A stretch of DNA of 64,000 nt from Epiperipatus broadwayi (GCA_028023455.1 JAQFVV010000020.1:5439092-5503091), one strand, 5' to 3'; positions 1 through 12,440 are shown, counted from the first letter of the stretch. A program made the numbers and translations. The notes: a model not told the origin generated them from the sequence alone.

Positions 1-183
1 TGCTGGATGCTGAATCACCTATATACAAAATTTCACATTCTAAGTTACTTATAAATATTTGATTACCCAGTTTGCACTGTAAAAAGCATTATTCACTTGG
101 GTTGATACAATATTGAATGTTAAAATTTCCTTCCACTTCTTATTTGCATTGCTGAATTATATATAATACAATACACCTTAAAT

Positions 184-262
184 CAGGGGTGGGCAATTGT
201 TTTGGCTCAGGAGCTGCAGGGCTGCATCAGGGGCCACTTTGTGGAAGCAAAGTTTAGTGGAG
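184..262 (+). mobile_element. hAT transposon terminus (partial)
   Basis: A CAGGGGTGGGCAA terminus is followed by a GC-richer stretch ending near GGGCCGTACC. This resembles the terminal inverted repeat and subterminal region of hAT-superfamily elements. I found no matching inverted terminus (TTGCCCACCCCTG) downstream, so it looks like one broken end or a very diverged copy. No transposase remains were found next to it. Superfamily placement rests on the terminus alone. Confidence 0.45.
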
Positions 263-1600
263 GGCCGTACCTTTTTTTTCATGATGCAATAATCACACTG
301 CTTTATTCCATATATTACCAAAGAAATATTGGTTTGTCCATTTTTCATTAAACACATGACATTCATCATCGATTTTACATTTTTCCAGAGGGTTCATGGT
401 TTCACTAAAGTTGGAAATGTATATATATGTTAATGCAAAGACAAAATTGAAATTAACTAGATCAACTGGAAAAGCACTGCACATTGTATCTATACTGCAC
501 ATGCATATTGATGTGGCCATCCTAGTGGAAAATAAGAGATGAATCTTCGGTCGTGCATGGGAAGGAAATCTCAGTTCAAGGTGGATTTTTCTGACTGTCT
601 TGGCAGGCTGCATAAAAACTCCAGCAGTCATTGTCAGAGCTTTTAAAACTCAGTACTCTTTCTCCTATAACTGAAATAATGTTCAGGAGCTGAATATTAT
701 ATTTTTATAATAAGCATAGACCTCTACACAAAAATGAATTTTTTAAGTTCTTTCATTGTGACTGATAACTTTACCCTAGTGTTTGTTTCTTATTTACTAA
801 CCAGATTTGTTATCTGTTAAATTTATTTGAATTGATACTTTCCCCCTTTTTAGTTAGTAAGCCATCTGTTGAGTTTAATCATTATAATATCACATTTAGG
901 GCTACACAGCCAATTAAAGATATAAAATTGACTAAGTAAATGATTTATTTATAAATAAAAATTATTTTTAAAAATACAGTAAGTCTTTTATATTTACACT
1001 ATTTGATTATAAGTCCACCCATGAATATACAAAATTCATAGATAGCACCAAAGATTATGTTTTAAATACACATACATATATACATACAGCTTAAATACAT
1101 CAATTAAAATATACAATATATACACATCTATAATATAATTTAATTTTAAAATTACATATAGACATCAACTGATAAAAGAAAACAATATACAATACATTTC
1201 TATATACTTATGTATATATATGTCACATGACAAAAACAATGTAAGATACATTTCTAATATATGTAAGATACATTTCTAATATATACTTATATATATATAT
1301 CACTTAGTACAAACTTCTTAATGTAAGTTATTATACAGATTCACATTAAGAAATCAACAAAAATAAGACCTGACAACCTTTTCATTTTTCTTGTGACAAA
1401 AAATGATGATAATGAAATCCAAAAGATAAATTTTTATCCATTTTTATACTAATCAATTTTAAGCACACGCTTGTGTATGAAAAAGTATTAGCAACCATTA
1501 TCTTGCAAGATTTGAAATTAGATCACCTAGTTGTAACATGAATTTAATGATTTAGAAAGTTAAAATTTCACTTATTACTAATTTCTAATTATTTGTTTTT
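263..1600. other. AT-rich DNA, no gene seen
   Basis: Apart from short TA-rich runs and a small local duplication near 1225-1280, this stretch shows no coding-like composition, splice-flanked exon or recognisable repeat end. Open frames overlapping it have AT-driven residue content and no family motif. Confidence 0.5.
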
Positions 1601-1679
1601 TATTTAATATATATATTTTACAATGAGTAATAAAATTAGGAACAGATTGGACGTTTTTGTAATGTAGACATAGAAAATA

Positions 1680-2000
1680 ATGGAAAAAACCAGATGGGTG
1701 AATAAAATAACAAGTGAAGAGTAGAGTGATTGAGGAAATTAGAAAGAGAAACTGGATTGGATACCTATTAAGGAGAAAATATAGTTTAATGAAAGATGTT
1801 TTGGAGGGAATGGTGAGCAGAAGAAAAAGGATAGAAAAGATTGACTTTGTTGAATGATATAAGAGATGGGAAGAGTTACATGGAATTGAAGAGTTGGGCA
1901 ATGAAGAGAATGGAGTGGGAAAATGGATGAACATGTCTATGGGACAGAATACTACTGATGATGCTGATATATTTTTTGAATCATGAGTAAGTGAATTCAC
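1680..2000 (+). mobile_element. LINE 3' coding-end relic
   Basis: Purine-rich sequence that translates on the plus strand, with stops, to a peptide of the form RKRNWIGYLLRRKYS, then LMKDVLEGMVSRRK. It resembles the C-terminal region after the reverse transcriptase of non-LTR retrotransposons, where R-x-W-I-G-H-hydrophobic-R-R and V-L-E-G motifs recur. The reading is broken by an in-frame stop after about 45 residues. The RT core is absent, so this is a 5'-truncated dead copy. Clade assignment is uncertain. Confidence 0.45.
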
Positions 2001-3639
2001 AGGTTTTGAGAAGTTGGATATGAGAATTCTACAGTAATCAACATTAATTAAAAGCTAAGAGGATTACAGAAAATGCTTTTGAAGTAGTTGAGATAAAGAA
2101 TTGAAAAAGTTTAATTGTAGATCTATAAATAATGCAGAGCAAAATTATATTTAGACAAATCAAATGTAACGTTTTAATACTAAAATATTTTTCTAATAGA
2201 AAGTTTGCATTTAATTTTTGAATAACTATTTAGTTTTCTAAATGAAGATAATTTTAGATATTTTACTTGGTTTACACATTAATCCCAATCTATAGTATTG
2301 ACTTCAAGACCAAAATTTAAAAGCTTATCTACAGCTGCATTTAATTAATTATGAGTTAAATTATATGGGACTGAAGACATAAGCTATAAATTCTAAGCAG
2401 TCTCATAGTTGAGTAGCAATGTGCTTAAGCATATCAGGTACACTTAAGAAGCCTTTAAATAGTGGGATCAAGAGTTAAAGTTTTTGGATTGATTGTTAGA
2501 TGAGAAAAGTAGAAGTCTAAAACTTTTGTTGTGAATTTGTCTCATGGGTGTTCAAATGTCACATAATCAGCCAAATAACTGACTACAAAATTATTTTATT
2601 TTTAGGCAATAAATTGCTAGCTTAATAAATATAACATTATATAAGTTTCTGTATAGATAAAATGATTTTTTTTTTGTTTCATTAAATATAAATAGATTAG
2701 TGAGATCTTACTATATTTAAATTTATGGCTCGAAAAATATATATGGAGTTCAAATTTCGGTTTAACATGTATAACATTTAACTTGTTCTAACGGAACTGC
2801 ACTTCGCTGGCCGAATTGAAGTATCCGTAATATATATATATTATTCTCAGATTTTAAAACAACTTTCCTCTAGTCAGATAGATTAAAATAATTTTAATTA
2901 AGATTAAATTTGAGATTTAGAAAGAAATAATAATTGTTTATGTATATTTGAGAACGGAGAATGTAAATAAATTTTAAAGAGAAGAAAATGGTAAACATAT
3001 ATACATATAAGCCGTTTGTATCAATTAGCGATTCATATAGATTTGCAAAACTTTAATCATTAGGGAAAGAAAAATATATGTTTACATTTTCAGTATTATC
3101 ATTACTTAAATCAATATCTTTACGTGTTATCACTTTTTGGTTAGTTTTAGAGTTTACATAATCAAGGGAAATATTTTTTTTGTAAATAATTCCGATATGT
3201 TTAAAAATGTTTTATCCCGTGAATATATTTTGAATGTGTATAGAAATGAGTTGTAGTGTATAATAAATATGTAGATTAATTCTCATTAATTTTAACTATA
3301 TAATATCCTATATTAGTATAAACAAACTGTATAGAGTATATTTCTAGGTTATAAAAAATAAATTCATTTTATTACGATAAAATAATTATTATATAAAATC
3401 TTTAACTGAGTATTTTATTGACCTATTTATTGAGAGAAGAGATTGGATGAGTCTCAACAGAAATTCCTTAATCAAAACAATAGAGCAACATAAATAACAG
3501 TAAATCGTGTCTTTATGATTTTAAAGACTATGGAAACAGCAGACTATTAGTTAAAAATTAAACGAAGAGTTTTATTAAAATTACTGATCTTATACCATAA
3601 TATTAATAAACAATGTCCAAATGCCAAAATATTTATTAA
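2001..3639. other. AT-rich DNA, no gene seen
   Basis: No feature can be supported. A brief GC-richer patch at 2790-2830 has no open frame or repeat partner that I could find in this window. Confidence 0.5.
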
Positions 3640-3965
3640 TTGGCCTTCATCTCTTGATCAACATTAATTTAATCAACAGTTTTATGCCACTTACTTGAGC
3701 ATTCTGTCTGCTGAGTGGAGCTGTTGCGGAGAGCATCCACAGTAACTGTTTGTTCCATGTTTTGAAAATATTCCTCAAGTGTCCATAAAAGCTAGCAACA
3801 ATGTAATAAAAGAAGCCTGAGCCACTCTACCGTGGCTAATCACAGTTTGACTCTGACATAATTGTAGGTAAGACAGGCCTGGCCTCTCATTTCCAGCTAA
3901 TGGCATGTAATGTTCCTATGGAAACGTAAAAATTACCATTAGATGGAGCCTCTGTTTAATTTTTT
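3640..3965 (-). other. GC-richer island with a possible first exon
   Basis: About 320 bp of clearly higher complexity and G+C than the surroundings. On the minus strand an ATG at 3758-3756 has A at -3 and G at +4. It opens a 21-codon frame beginning MEQTVTVDALRN that reaches a consensus splice donor GTAAGT at 3694-3689. The upstream side carries several homeodomain-type TAAT cores, such as CTAATGG. It could be a 5' exon with its leader, or a conserved enhancer. I do not recognise the peptide and found no downstream exon, so this is a candidate only. Confidence 0.3.
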
Positions 3966-4780
3966 CTGCCAATGTGAGCTTCGTATTAATTTCTTTAAAA
4001 AAGTTATTTGTGATACTGAATTACAATTTTCTTTTTTGCTAATAATACATTTTAAAATGCTAATTAAAATATAAAATATGTACGAGTATAAAATGTATGA
4101 AGCAAAATATTTTATCCGCTCTAACTAGAAAAAAAAAATTTCAACACCAGTAAAAGTAAAATGGGGATGGAATAAAATGATAGATAAAGATACCGTATTC
4201 AATGAAATGCATTAAGTATTTGAGAGGGTAGCAATCTAATAAAAAGTAGGTTTTTTAATATATAATCATAAATTATGTAACTGATCAAATCGATTTGAAT
4301 AATATTAATAGTTTTAATTCAAAAGTATATTCGCAACAGATTAAATAATCCAAATATTGCTATTTCAAAATTTTGTTGATATTACGAGCACAAAAAGAGA
4401 AAGCTATGTGGGTGTACAATTATAAATATATTAAACAATAAAGAATTATGTTTTGACTAGTTTTTAATTCATTTTTTCAAACAAAAATTGAAAAAAAAAA
4501 AAGTAATAACGATCCTCTCCCCGCAAATGCCCGTATTTAAAAAAAAATATTTCAGAGGAATAAGTGCCAGACATTAGTCTGGAGAATAAAAATCATTTCA
4601 TTAAATGATTCAGGAATTTAAATAAAGTGAATACTACTCCTAATTCAGATATTGAAAGTAAATAAAAAAAGTCATAAAGTTGCTTTGTTTGGTGGTGTGA
4701 GCGCGCGCGTGGATACTTCATATATATTTAGTGTATAAATAATCTTGTTTTCATAAGTGAAAGAATTATATCAGCATAAA
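3966..4780. other. AT-rich DNA, no gene seen
   Basis: Low-complexity A/T sequence with poly-A runs (around 4490-4502) and a short GCGCGCG purine-pyrimidine alternation at 4701-4710. No gene or repeat family could be supported. Confidence 0.45.
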
Positions 4781-4900
4781 TCAACCATTATCAATCCACT
4801 GCAAGATGAAGGTCTCTCCAAGTTCAAACCATCTTCTCCGATCTTTAGCTTCACTTCTCCACATCACCCCTGCACACTTTCTTATTTCATTCATTCATGC
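4781..4900 (-). mobile_element. RTE-type LINE 3' terminus
   Basis: The complement carries the same 3' end seen at 28.7, 34.3, 50.3 and 54.6 kb. It codes for the tail peptide around VWRR-A-K and the ETFILQWID block, then the short 3' end. Only about 120 bp remain, typical of 5' truncation during target-primed reverse transcription. The tandem ATG tail seen in better copies is not kept here. Confidence 0.7.
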
Positions 4901-5877
4901 GTATATCACTAATAATTTATTTGAACAATATATGTGAAATAATTGGACTGTGAATACATATACTATTTATATATCACAAATAGTGATGTTAATAAATTGT
5001 AAAAAAGTTAATTAAAGTAAAATTAATTAAACTTCAGTGCAAGAAACAAATCTGGATGACAGATTTTAGTAATCTTTTCCAAGTGTTAATTAATTGATAA
5101 AAAGAAATTCAAGAGATCACGAAAAACTCGTAGGATTAAAAGAATATTTAAAAAAGTTAATCAGCAGAGAATTGGTAAGAAAGGTCCAACACTTTGAAGA
5201 AGAGCAATTAATTCAATGCAGATAGCCAAGAGAGCAGAATCCCCCTCCCATGGCATTATTCCAAGTCAAAAAATGGATATAAGTTACAGGCTGCATCGAT
5301 TTTGTAAACATTTTTTGTTCATAGTTCTTAAATGAATAACTCTATTTTGTATTAAAATTGTAATTATTTAATGTCTTGGTCACATATTGAACATAAATAG
5401 TAAAAACTTTAAATTTGTTTTAAAAAATTATTTTTTTTATATATTTAGACATAAGTTCATGATTGCAAGTAAGGGAACAGATTACTCTCTTATTAAGGTA
5501 CAATACACACCATTTAATATATAACATCTTTTGCCAAGGATTTAAAAGGGTCTACAGTTAGTACATAATTGTGGGGTAATAATGCACATATAACTACACA
5601 AGCAATTTGGTTGGGATTCCAAATCTTAGAATATTTGAAAAATTCAGGGCATTAGAATAATAAATGTCCAATAAAATACTTTTTTCAATATAAATAACAA
5701 ATAGGCAGTAAAATAACAAATCCTTAATAGTAATATTAAATAACTAACACTTCAGGTACATGATTTAACAGTTCTAGGAATGGAGTTGGATTCTTTCCCC
5801 TAATCTTCCTTGATTTAATTTGAATCAAGTTCTTCTTTTTCTTGATGTCGGCAGCTAGCTTGCATATATATATACAT
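4901..5877. other. AT-rich DNA, no gene seen
   Basis: No supported feature. A somewhat richer patch at 5160-5290 has no open frame of note. Confidence 0.4.
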
Positions 5878-6000
5878 TTATTCATCATTTTTATCTGAAT
5901 CATACAAACCAGATCCTCTGTGTAATTCTTCATCATTCAATAAAGCTTTTGCTTTCTCTACAATACCAGAACCAATAACATCAACAATATTACGACTCAT
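5878..6000 (-). pseudogene. Short coding-like relic, unknown
   Basis: A 40-codon minus-strand frame from ATG 6000-5998 to a stop at 5880-5878 reads MSRNIVDVIGSGIVEKAKAL, then an acidic-rich tail. Its codon choice and balanced residues look more protein-like than the AT-driven frames around it. Another frame continues at 5870-5736 with a basic stretch (KSRKIRGKNPTPFLELLNHV), so a frameshift in a TA repeat may have split one older coding unit. I do not recognise the protein. It could be an exon, a processed pseudogene or chance. Confidence 0.25.
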
Positions 6001-6689
6001 TTAGAATTCTGGATTACAGTAATATCATATCTTTCCTATCATGACATTCTGATTGGCTGTCAGATATGTATTTTAATGAGTGCAGTGAAATTCAGCAGTA
6101 TCTCAATTTATTTCAATCTTCTATAAGATTGTAACTTTTTTTTTAAAAAAATCCATAATATTAATCATTATTTATTCCTTCTTTAATATCATATTCCAAA
6201 GTTCTTCTCTTTTCTTTAATCATGCCTTTTTTATCAATTATTATTAAATATTCAATATTTATGTCAGTTTTAATTAAGAATATTATATATTCAGTATTAA
6301 ACAATAAATTTTCAATAATAATTTCAAATGGTTTGTTTTATTAATAGATATTGTATATCTTAAGTAATAGATAAATACTGTTTGTTAATTGTATATAACT
6401 TTATAAAAGAGATAAATTTTAAGAAATTTTTATTCTTTTATTTATTATGTTTTCTGATATTACTCACCTGTTTACAAAACTTTTCATCAATCTAAAGAGA
6501 CTTTTTTCCAATTAGTGTTGTAACTATGTAGAGGAGATTATATTAATAATTATGGACTACATAAACACCATCAAGACATTTAATATAAAATTTAATAGCA
6601 TGAGAAATGAGCATGAGATTACTCTGAGAAATCATTTCAGCTAACTATATTAAATATAATCATAATTAAGTATAATTTTTCCAGCATTA

Positions 6690-7650
6690 CCCAAAAGTAA
6701 TAATCATCCATCAAAATAAATTAATAAAATCAACAATCAAGCTTGTGACTGGATTTGAAATGGGTCTACTATAGACCAGGCTAATTATTTAACCCTTGCC
6801 AGCTTGGGCAGATTATTTAAACATTAATTTGATGCACAAACTTAAGTGCTAATCCATCAGAATATATAACAATAAAAACAACAATACTGAGATCTTAAAA
6901 TATCCTGATCATCATCAATGCTCTGTACACTTAGTACCATTAATGTATTGGCCAGCTATAAACATAATTTCCAAATAAATACGAAATTAAATAAAATGTA
7001 GTGCATGGACTTTAAAGGATATCTCCTTTATACCAATCCAGGATCATCATAATCAACTGGATGCCCATAAACACTAATATATCCCCCTTTTATATAACAG
7101 ACCATTATGCATGAATCTAGTTCAGAGAACATAAACTCTGTAATTGTTACTATGAGCAACAGATGATTTAACATAATATTCTAACAACTATTTAGGATTG
7201 AGTAAGTTCACTGGAATAATTTTAACAATAAAATATCAGTTTATTAATAACTCTAAGAAATGAAATTAAGGTCTGCAAAATATGATTATACATACATAAG
7301 TTAAGTCTTCTGATTTTGGATTAATACACAAAAAATATATGCTATCACACTGTGATTTACATATATGTTCCAATAGGTTTAATAAAACATCTATATAATA
7401 ACACACAGATATGCAGTATAATAATTTATGAACATATTTGAATTGTCATATAATAATAAAATAAATTATCAATTTTAACTTGTGTCTACCTAACACACAT
7501 TTGATATCTGCACATAGAAGTGCATAACATTATCACATTTTAATGATATAAATACCTCATAATGGGTTTACATAAAACATATATCAGCACACAGATGTGC
7601 GGTATAATAATTTATTAACATATTTGAATTGTCATAAACCTATAAATGAA
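6690..7650 (+). repeat. Interspersed repeat R1, copy 1
   Basis: This roughly 0.9 kb block recurs in the same orientation at 38.59-39.54 kb. Shared landmarks include the CTTGTGACTGGATTTGAAAT start region, CTCTG-ACACTTAGTACCATT, and CTGGATGCCCATAAACACTA. The distal part holds sub-repeats built around TTTACAT-AAACA-ATAT. There is no open frame, and I see no TIR, LTR or tRNA-like box. Class unknown, and both copies are well diverged. Confidence 0.65.
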
Positions 7651-8036
7651 ATTCATTTTTATAATACATAATTAATGACTGATTTAACATATATGTGTTT
7701 GCACATGATGTTTATAATTTGTCCAAATATTATTATTATTACAAATATACTTTTCACAATTAATTCTATGTTGAAATATACATAATATCCATTTGTTATT
7801 TTAATAGTAAAATATTTTCTTTTTGAAAACATATTACACCTTTGACAGATTACTTTTGATTAATTATAAATGTCTTTAAAAATACTTCAGTAAGTTCATT
7901 TGTTTTCCAATCTTGAGTTTACTTATTCTTTTATGAAATATAAAATCATCTATTAATATTTTTTTAAATTTTTATACCTTTAACTTAAGCAAAAATTATT
8001 TTGCTTGTTTAACTTTTAAATGCCATTTTTGAGGAA

Positions 8037-8390
8037 TTATTTAAAATAACTCACCAGCCGTACTTTATATACATACAACACTATGATTATCTGGTTCTCT
8101 GCATGTAGATAAAACAGTATACATATAACTAATTTTTCAGCACCCTGATAGCTTCTCTTGGCAGGCTGGTTTCTTTTAAAACAGTAGACTGGCGTATAGT
8201 CATCATCAGGAAAAATATAATTCAGGTAACTGTTGAAATTCATTTTCTCCATTTAGTCTAGGATTGTATAAACATTAGGCAAGCCATTTAGTACAATATC
8301 AGCTATGGAGAATTCAGAAAATCTTGGTCTTGCTTCTGAGTAAATCCAAACTCCAACATTGTGAACTAATTCCAATCACCGGATCCACTG
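8037..8390 (-). pseudogene. Coding-like relic, unknown protein
   Basis: On the minus strand one frame runs from about 8370. It contains VHNVGVWIYSEARPRFSEF, then ADIVLNGLPNVYTILD, one in-frame stop, and continues as EKMNFNSYLNYIFPDDDY with TPVYCFKRNQPAKRSYQ. Composition and codon use are protein-like and unlike the flanks. The YLNYIFPDDD stretch loosely recalls acidic Y-x-Y-I-F-P-E-D tails, but that is not enough to name a family. The stop and the upstream frame breaks suggest a pseudogene or transposon relic. Confidence 0.35.
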
Positions 8391-8499
8391 TTTTGCCTTC
8401 AGTTATTTCTTCATGGTAGTTTTTGTCCTAATCTGGACAACTATAGGAACTATCAAGAGCCACTCATCTTTTTTCAACTATTTTATAGTCAGTGTGGAA

Positions 8500-9950
8500 G
8501 AAAAATACATTAAGTAAAAATGTTTTTCCTATCTTGATTGAAAAAATTTAATGATTCTTTTCAATTTACTTTAATCCTTCGGAAAACAACTTTGTGGAAT
8601 TTTATCAAAGTATGTTATACAATCATTACATTAAAAAGATTTCTAAAATAGATATGGAATTTTATAATTATCAGTATATCTATTTTAACATAAAACATGC
8701 TTATTTTAATTTCAAAATCAGTTAATAAAATATTAATGGCTTTTTAAATGTTTAATTTATAATAAAAATAAATAAATTCAAAATTATTTAATCTTTACTG
8801 TTATTCCAGTGAAATGTAGAAAATATTTACAAAAAAAAATATTGTTTATTTTTTTTTTCCATTCAACTTTATATATATATATACAATACTATGTTGTGTA
8901 TACCATGAAACCCATAATGGTCTCAATATTAAGAGAATTTTGTAAATAAAATAAGTAATTATAATAAACAAATTTATTTTTATAGATATGATAGATAACA
9001 AATTTATAAAACTTGGAACTCAAGTAAAGAGGAATTGATATGGAGATTATTTCAAAGACATGAATGAAGAAACTAACAATGGATCTATGAAAGAAAATTC
9101 AACAATGAAACAAAGCAGCAAAATTTATGAAATCAGATAATAAATGCAGATATCATTATTGCAACAATTTAAAACAAGAATGAAAAAGGTAAATTTGGTT
9201 TTAATGTAATTTATTACAGAGCTATATCTTATAATATTATGAATGTATTTAAGCACTCTCTACTGTCTCATATTTAATAAAGATAAATTATATAATAGTA
9301 ATCTTTCATAATATTAGGAAGATTTGAGTATGTGGACAATAATGTAATTCTGGAGTTATAAGTGTAACTGATATCTTATATCAATCACACACAATTGGAT
9401 GACAGTTGTAATATTATTGAAACAAAATTTCCTAATTGTTTCAAAAATGAAACAAAAATAAAGATTAACCCTTAAACCGCTAATTATATTATTGGTTGTA
9501 TGAGGTAAAAATCAAATCTTTTAATTGGCCAACTCACAAACTGAAGACAAAGCCTATTGTTAAAACATATTTGCCTATAATATTAAATTCAACTCAGATA
9601 CGTTTATAAAAAGTATATTACTAATTTTTCAGGTTATGAAGAGAACGAAAGTTCTTTCAAAAATAAATTGCTATTTATTTATTCTAAAATATTCAATTTC
9701 GGCAACATAAAAGCTATAATATAAACAAAAAGGTCGACTTTTACGTTATAGAAAAGTAAATATTTCTTTTTACTAAATCTTAAATATTTTTACTAAAATC
9801 TTCAATATTTTTCGAAAATAATTTTGTTTTTTTAGTATTCTCTCTGAAAATAATTTGTAATTTCTCAAAATATTCTTTTATAATAATTTAAATCATATTT
9901 GAAATGAAAATCTCAGCGTTTTTCTTTATTTTCTTTGATCAGGCGGTTTC
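8500..9950. other. AT-rich DNA, no gene seen
   Basis: Nothing supportable apart from poly-A/T runs and short TA microsatellites (about 8866-8884). Confidence 0.45.
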
Positions 9951-9959
9951 TTTGTTCTT

Positions 9960-10267
9960 TCCAGCCAATCAGAATGTCTTTTTCGGCTGAGAGCATGCTA
10001 AGAACCAATCACAAGTAATGTTCTTTCTTTGTTTAGGTTTAAATGCGTTTTTTTTTATTTTTTACTTGTAAAATAATTCGGAAGAGGGCACCATCTTACA
10101 GAACTTTTAAAAACCTATTCAATACCTGTCTAACGAATATTTTAGCATAAGAACTGGCAGAGTTAGAGTGACGTCAGATGTCGACGAGGAGCTTCGTAAG
10201 AGGCGGGAAATGGGTTAATGAGTTGTTTGATTTGGGATTAAAATACAAAACCATGCTCAAAAAGTGA
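9960..10267. promoter_or_regulatory. Promoter-like cluster: CCAAT, YY1, CRE, E2F
   Basis: Within 250 bp there are two CCAAT boxes (9965-9969 and 10005-10009), a YY1-like CCATCTT (10091-10097), a palindromic CRE TGACGTCA (10169-10176) and an E2F-like GGCGGGAAA (10202-10210). CpG density is raised over 10080-10215. Two short starts exist. On plus, ATG 10178 opens 29 codons beginning MSTRSFVRGGKWVNEL. On minus, ATG 10094-10092 in good context (A at -3, G at +4) leads to a donor-like GTAAAA at 10065. Direction and target gene are unresolved. Site identities come from consensus matches only. Confidence 0.45.
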
Positions 10268-11635
10268 AATAGAACAATTATTGAAACTTCTAGCAAAACT
10301 ATAATTTGCTTCAAAAATTCCGAATTGGAAAATTGTAACAAAAATATTTAAATGTAAATGGAATTCAAGAAAATAAGAGTTTTCAATTTTTTTATTGAAA
10401 AAACAAGATTGTTTATTCAAATAGTGATGCAACTTCTAAAATAAATTGGAAATGAATTTGCTGTTTTAGTTACTGGTACTCATGATCAAAAGAGACATTT
10501 TCATGTTTTTGAATTGTGTGTCTATGTTCCATTAAAAAAAATTGAATACTTTGTTTTTATTTATATACAAGAGAAACTAGAGCATATAATAATTTCCAGT
10601 AAAAATTTGAACCAACAACTTTAATTTGTGAATGCTTCAATGAGTATTTAAACTCCTTTTAAAGGTATTTTTGGAAACAACTGTTCTGTTGGTATATACT
10701 GAGCTCATATGAAGGCAAATAGAAAACTATATCCTATTAATACCAAAAGAATTTCAAAGAAAATAAAGATAGATATTGATATGTTACAATTATATGGTAC
10801 AATACCAATGTGGCCCATAAACAGTTTCTTGAAAGATGATTTTATAGACAGTTTTTATAATGAATGAATTTGTTTAAATAAAAATTGATTCAGAATGTTT
10901 ATTCTCCAGATACTAAATTTAAATACTGGTTTAAAGTCTGAAATAAAAGATTAAAGAATGATCATCTCAGCATAGAACCTAAATCTTTATCTCAATTTTT
11001 ATAACATAGATATTACTATCTATAGCCATTATTTACTAAATACAAAGAAGATTTGAAAATCTTTATATTAAAGCCTACAATATCATTATTATTATACTCT
11101 CCGACATATCTTAGTTATTAAAGAAAAAAATATAAAAATAAATTTTCTTCAAAAACCAGTCAATATCTGTATTATATATAAAATGTTATCTAAAAATAAA
11201 AATATAACAAAAGCTAGATAAAATAAGAATTTCTTATGGAATAGCTGAGAAAAATTTAAATCTATGATAAATATTTATTGTTAAACAGAAATCAAGCTAA
11301 AGAATGACTAGGAAAAAAAGTGTCACGTTGCACTTTTAAATATTTATATAAGCATTTAACTGATTTGACAGTTTTATTAAAATTAATTGCTAAGCCATTT
11401 GAAAGTTAAAATATTCCTATAGAAAATAAATTCATGAAAGAAAAATCTGCTAAAAAACAAACAAACAACACACCGCATTTAGTTGTGTCAGTAAATAAGA
11501 TATTTGTTTAATTATTAATATTTTTATCATCATTGTAATAATGTAATTAATACTATTTGTGATTTATGTAATTATCATTATATCTTGTTTTGCCAATTAA
11601 AAGAATTAAAAAATTACAATTATTATTATTTATAT
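10268..11635. other. AT-rich DNA, no gene assigned
   Basis: A few short coding-like frames appear on the plus strand near 10700-10860 but break quickly and match no family I know. Otherwise A/T-rich with ATT-type simple repeats. Confidence 0.35.
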
Positions 11636-11639
11636 AATA

Positions 11640-11905
11640 TATAAGGGATTCGAACTCAGACTTTCACACAACCCTCAACTCTCCAAGCCATCTTATATTG
11701 CTGACCCACCTGATCACACACATGTTGAAAGATAAATAATCACCAATATCGCCAAACACGTATTTCGTGCTAAACCAGCACTCGTCAATTGGTCTAGATT
11801 ACCATCTCCACACATATATACAATCAATGCTCAGCTTTATATTAAGATGGCAAATCCTTATACTTTAATGGAAAGGCTTCAAACTACTTCAGCTCACAAG
11901 GCAAT
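11640..11905 (-). mobile_element. Family 3 retrozyme/SINE, copy A
   Basis: A minus-strand element with two modules. Upstream is a hammerhead-like fold (separate entry). Downstream is a tRNA-like RNA polymerase III promoter with an A-box-like TGGCTTGGAGAGTTGAG (complement of 11674-11690) and a B box GAGTTCGAATCCC (complement of 11645-11657). Three copies (A, B, C) lie in direct orientation 470-505 bp apart, and a fourth is at 45.34 kb. The tRNA-like part sits 3' of the ribozyme, the reverse of a usual SINE. That is expected if the copies are permuted from a circular template. Confidence 0.65.
11736..11802 (-). ncRNA. Hammerhead-like ribozyme, family 3 copy A
   Basis: Reading the complement, stem I pairs GUAAUC with GAUUAU (outer) and ACCAA with UUGGU (inner), with a UAG bulge between. 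The core is UUGACGA, so C3 has become U. Stem II is GUGCU with AGCAC around loop GGUUU, followed by intact GAAA. Stem III is longer here than in copy B. The C3 change should abolish cleavage, so this copy is probably dead, but the pairing is unmistakable. Confidence 0.65.
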
Positions 11906-12117
11906 ATAAAAAATTGCAATGTAAAAGATTTAATAAATCTGTTATTTATTTACTAAAAAAAAAATTCACAGAGTTCGCAAATATGATGTAAATTATCTAA
12001 TATAACAAAACTTGTTGTTTTAAAAAAAGATACATAAATAAATGAATTATTAAAAAAAAGTTTTTATTTGATTCACAAGAACTTCTATTTACAAAAAAAA
12101 TATTTAAAATACAAGCA

Positions 12118-12440
12118 TTGTTATACCTGAAACTTAATTGTAAATATAGGGAATTTGAATTCAGACTTTTAAGCAACCTTCTATTATTCACACTATCTCA
12201 TACTACTGATACACATGACCACACACATGTAGAAAATATAAATAATCATCAATATACGTATTTCATGCTGAACCAGCACTTATCAGTTGGTCCAGATTAT
12301 TATCTCACACACATATATAATTTGTGCTCATTTTATATTAAGATAGCAAATCTTTATATTTTAATGGACAGGCTTTAATCTACTCCAACCTCCAACTCTT
12401 CAGCCATCCATACTATTGAAAACTGATGATAGAATGCCCA
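12118..12440 (-). mobile_element. Family 3 retrozyme/SINE, copy B
   Basis: Direct repeat of copy A, with the B-box region at about 12150 (now GAATTCAAATTCC) and the hammerhead at 12241-12301. It is preceded at 12110-12150 by the shared TTATACCTGAAA...TAATTGTAAATATAGG end also found at 12590. Open frames across it come from the repeat and do not represent a gene. Confidence 0.65.
12241..12301 (-). ncRNA. Hammerhead-like ribozyme, family 3 copy B
   Basis: On the complement, outer stem I AAUAAUC pairs with GAUUAUU over 7 bp. The inner part, ACCAA with UUGAU, has one mismatch. The core is CUGAUAA, with A replacing the G8 base. Stem II is GUGCU with AGCAU around GGUUC, then GAAA. Stem III is a 2-bp AU/AU helix, and the predicted cleavage is after A at 12253. 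Copies A, B and C each deviate at different core positions, while their consensus is canonical. Confidence 0.65.

Noticed and set aside
4695-4712. Z-DNA-like GCGCGCG tract as a regulatory site
   Set aside because: Too short, with no supporting neighbouring motif.
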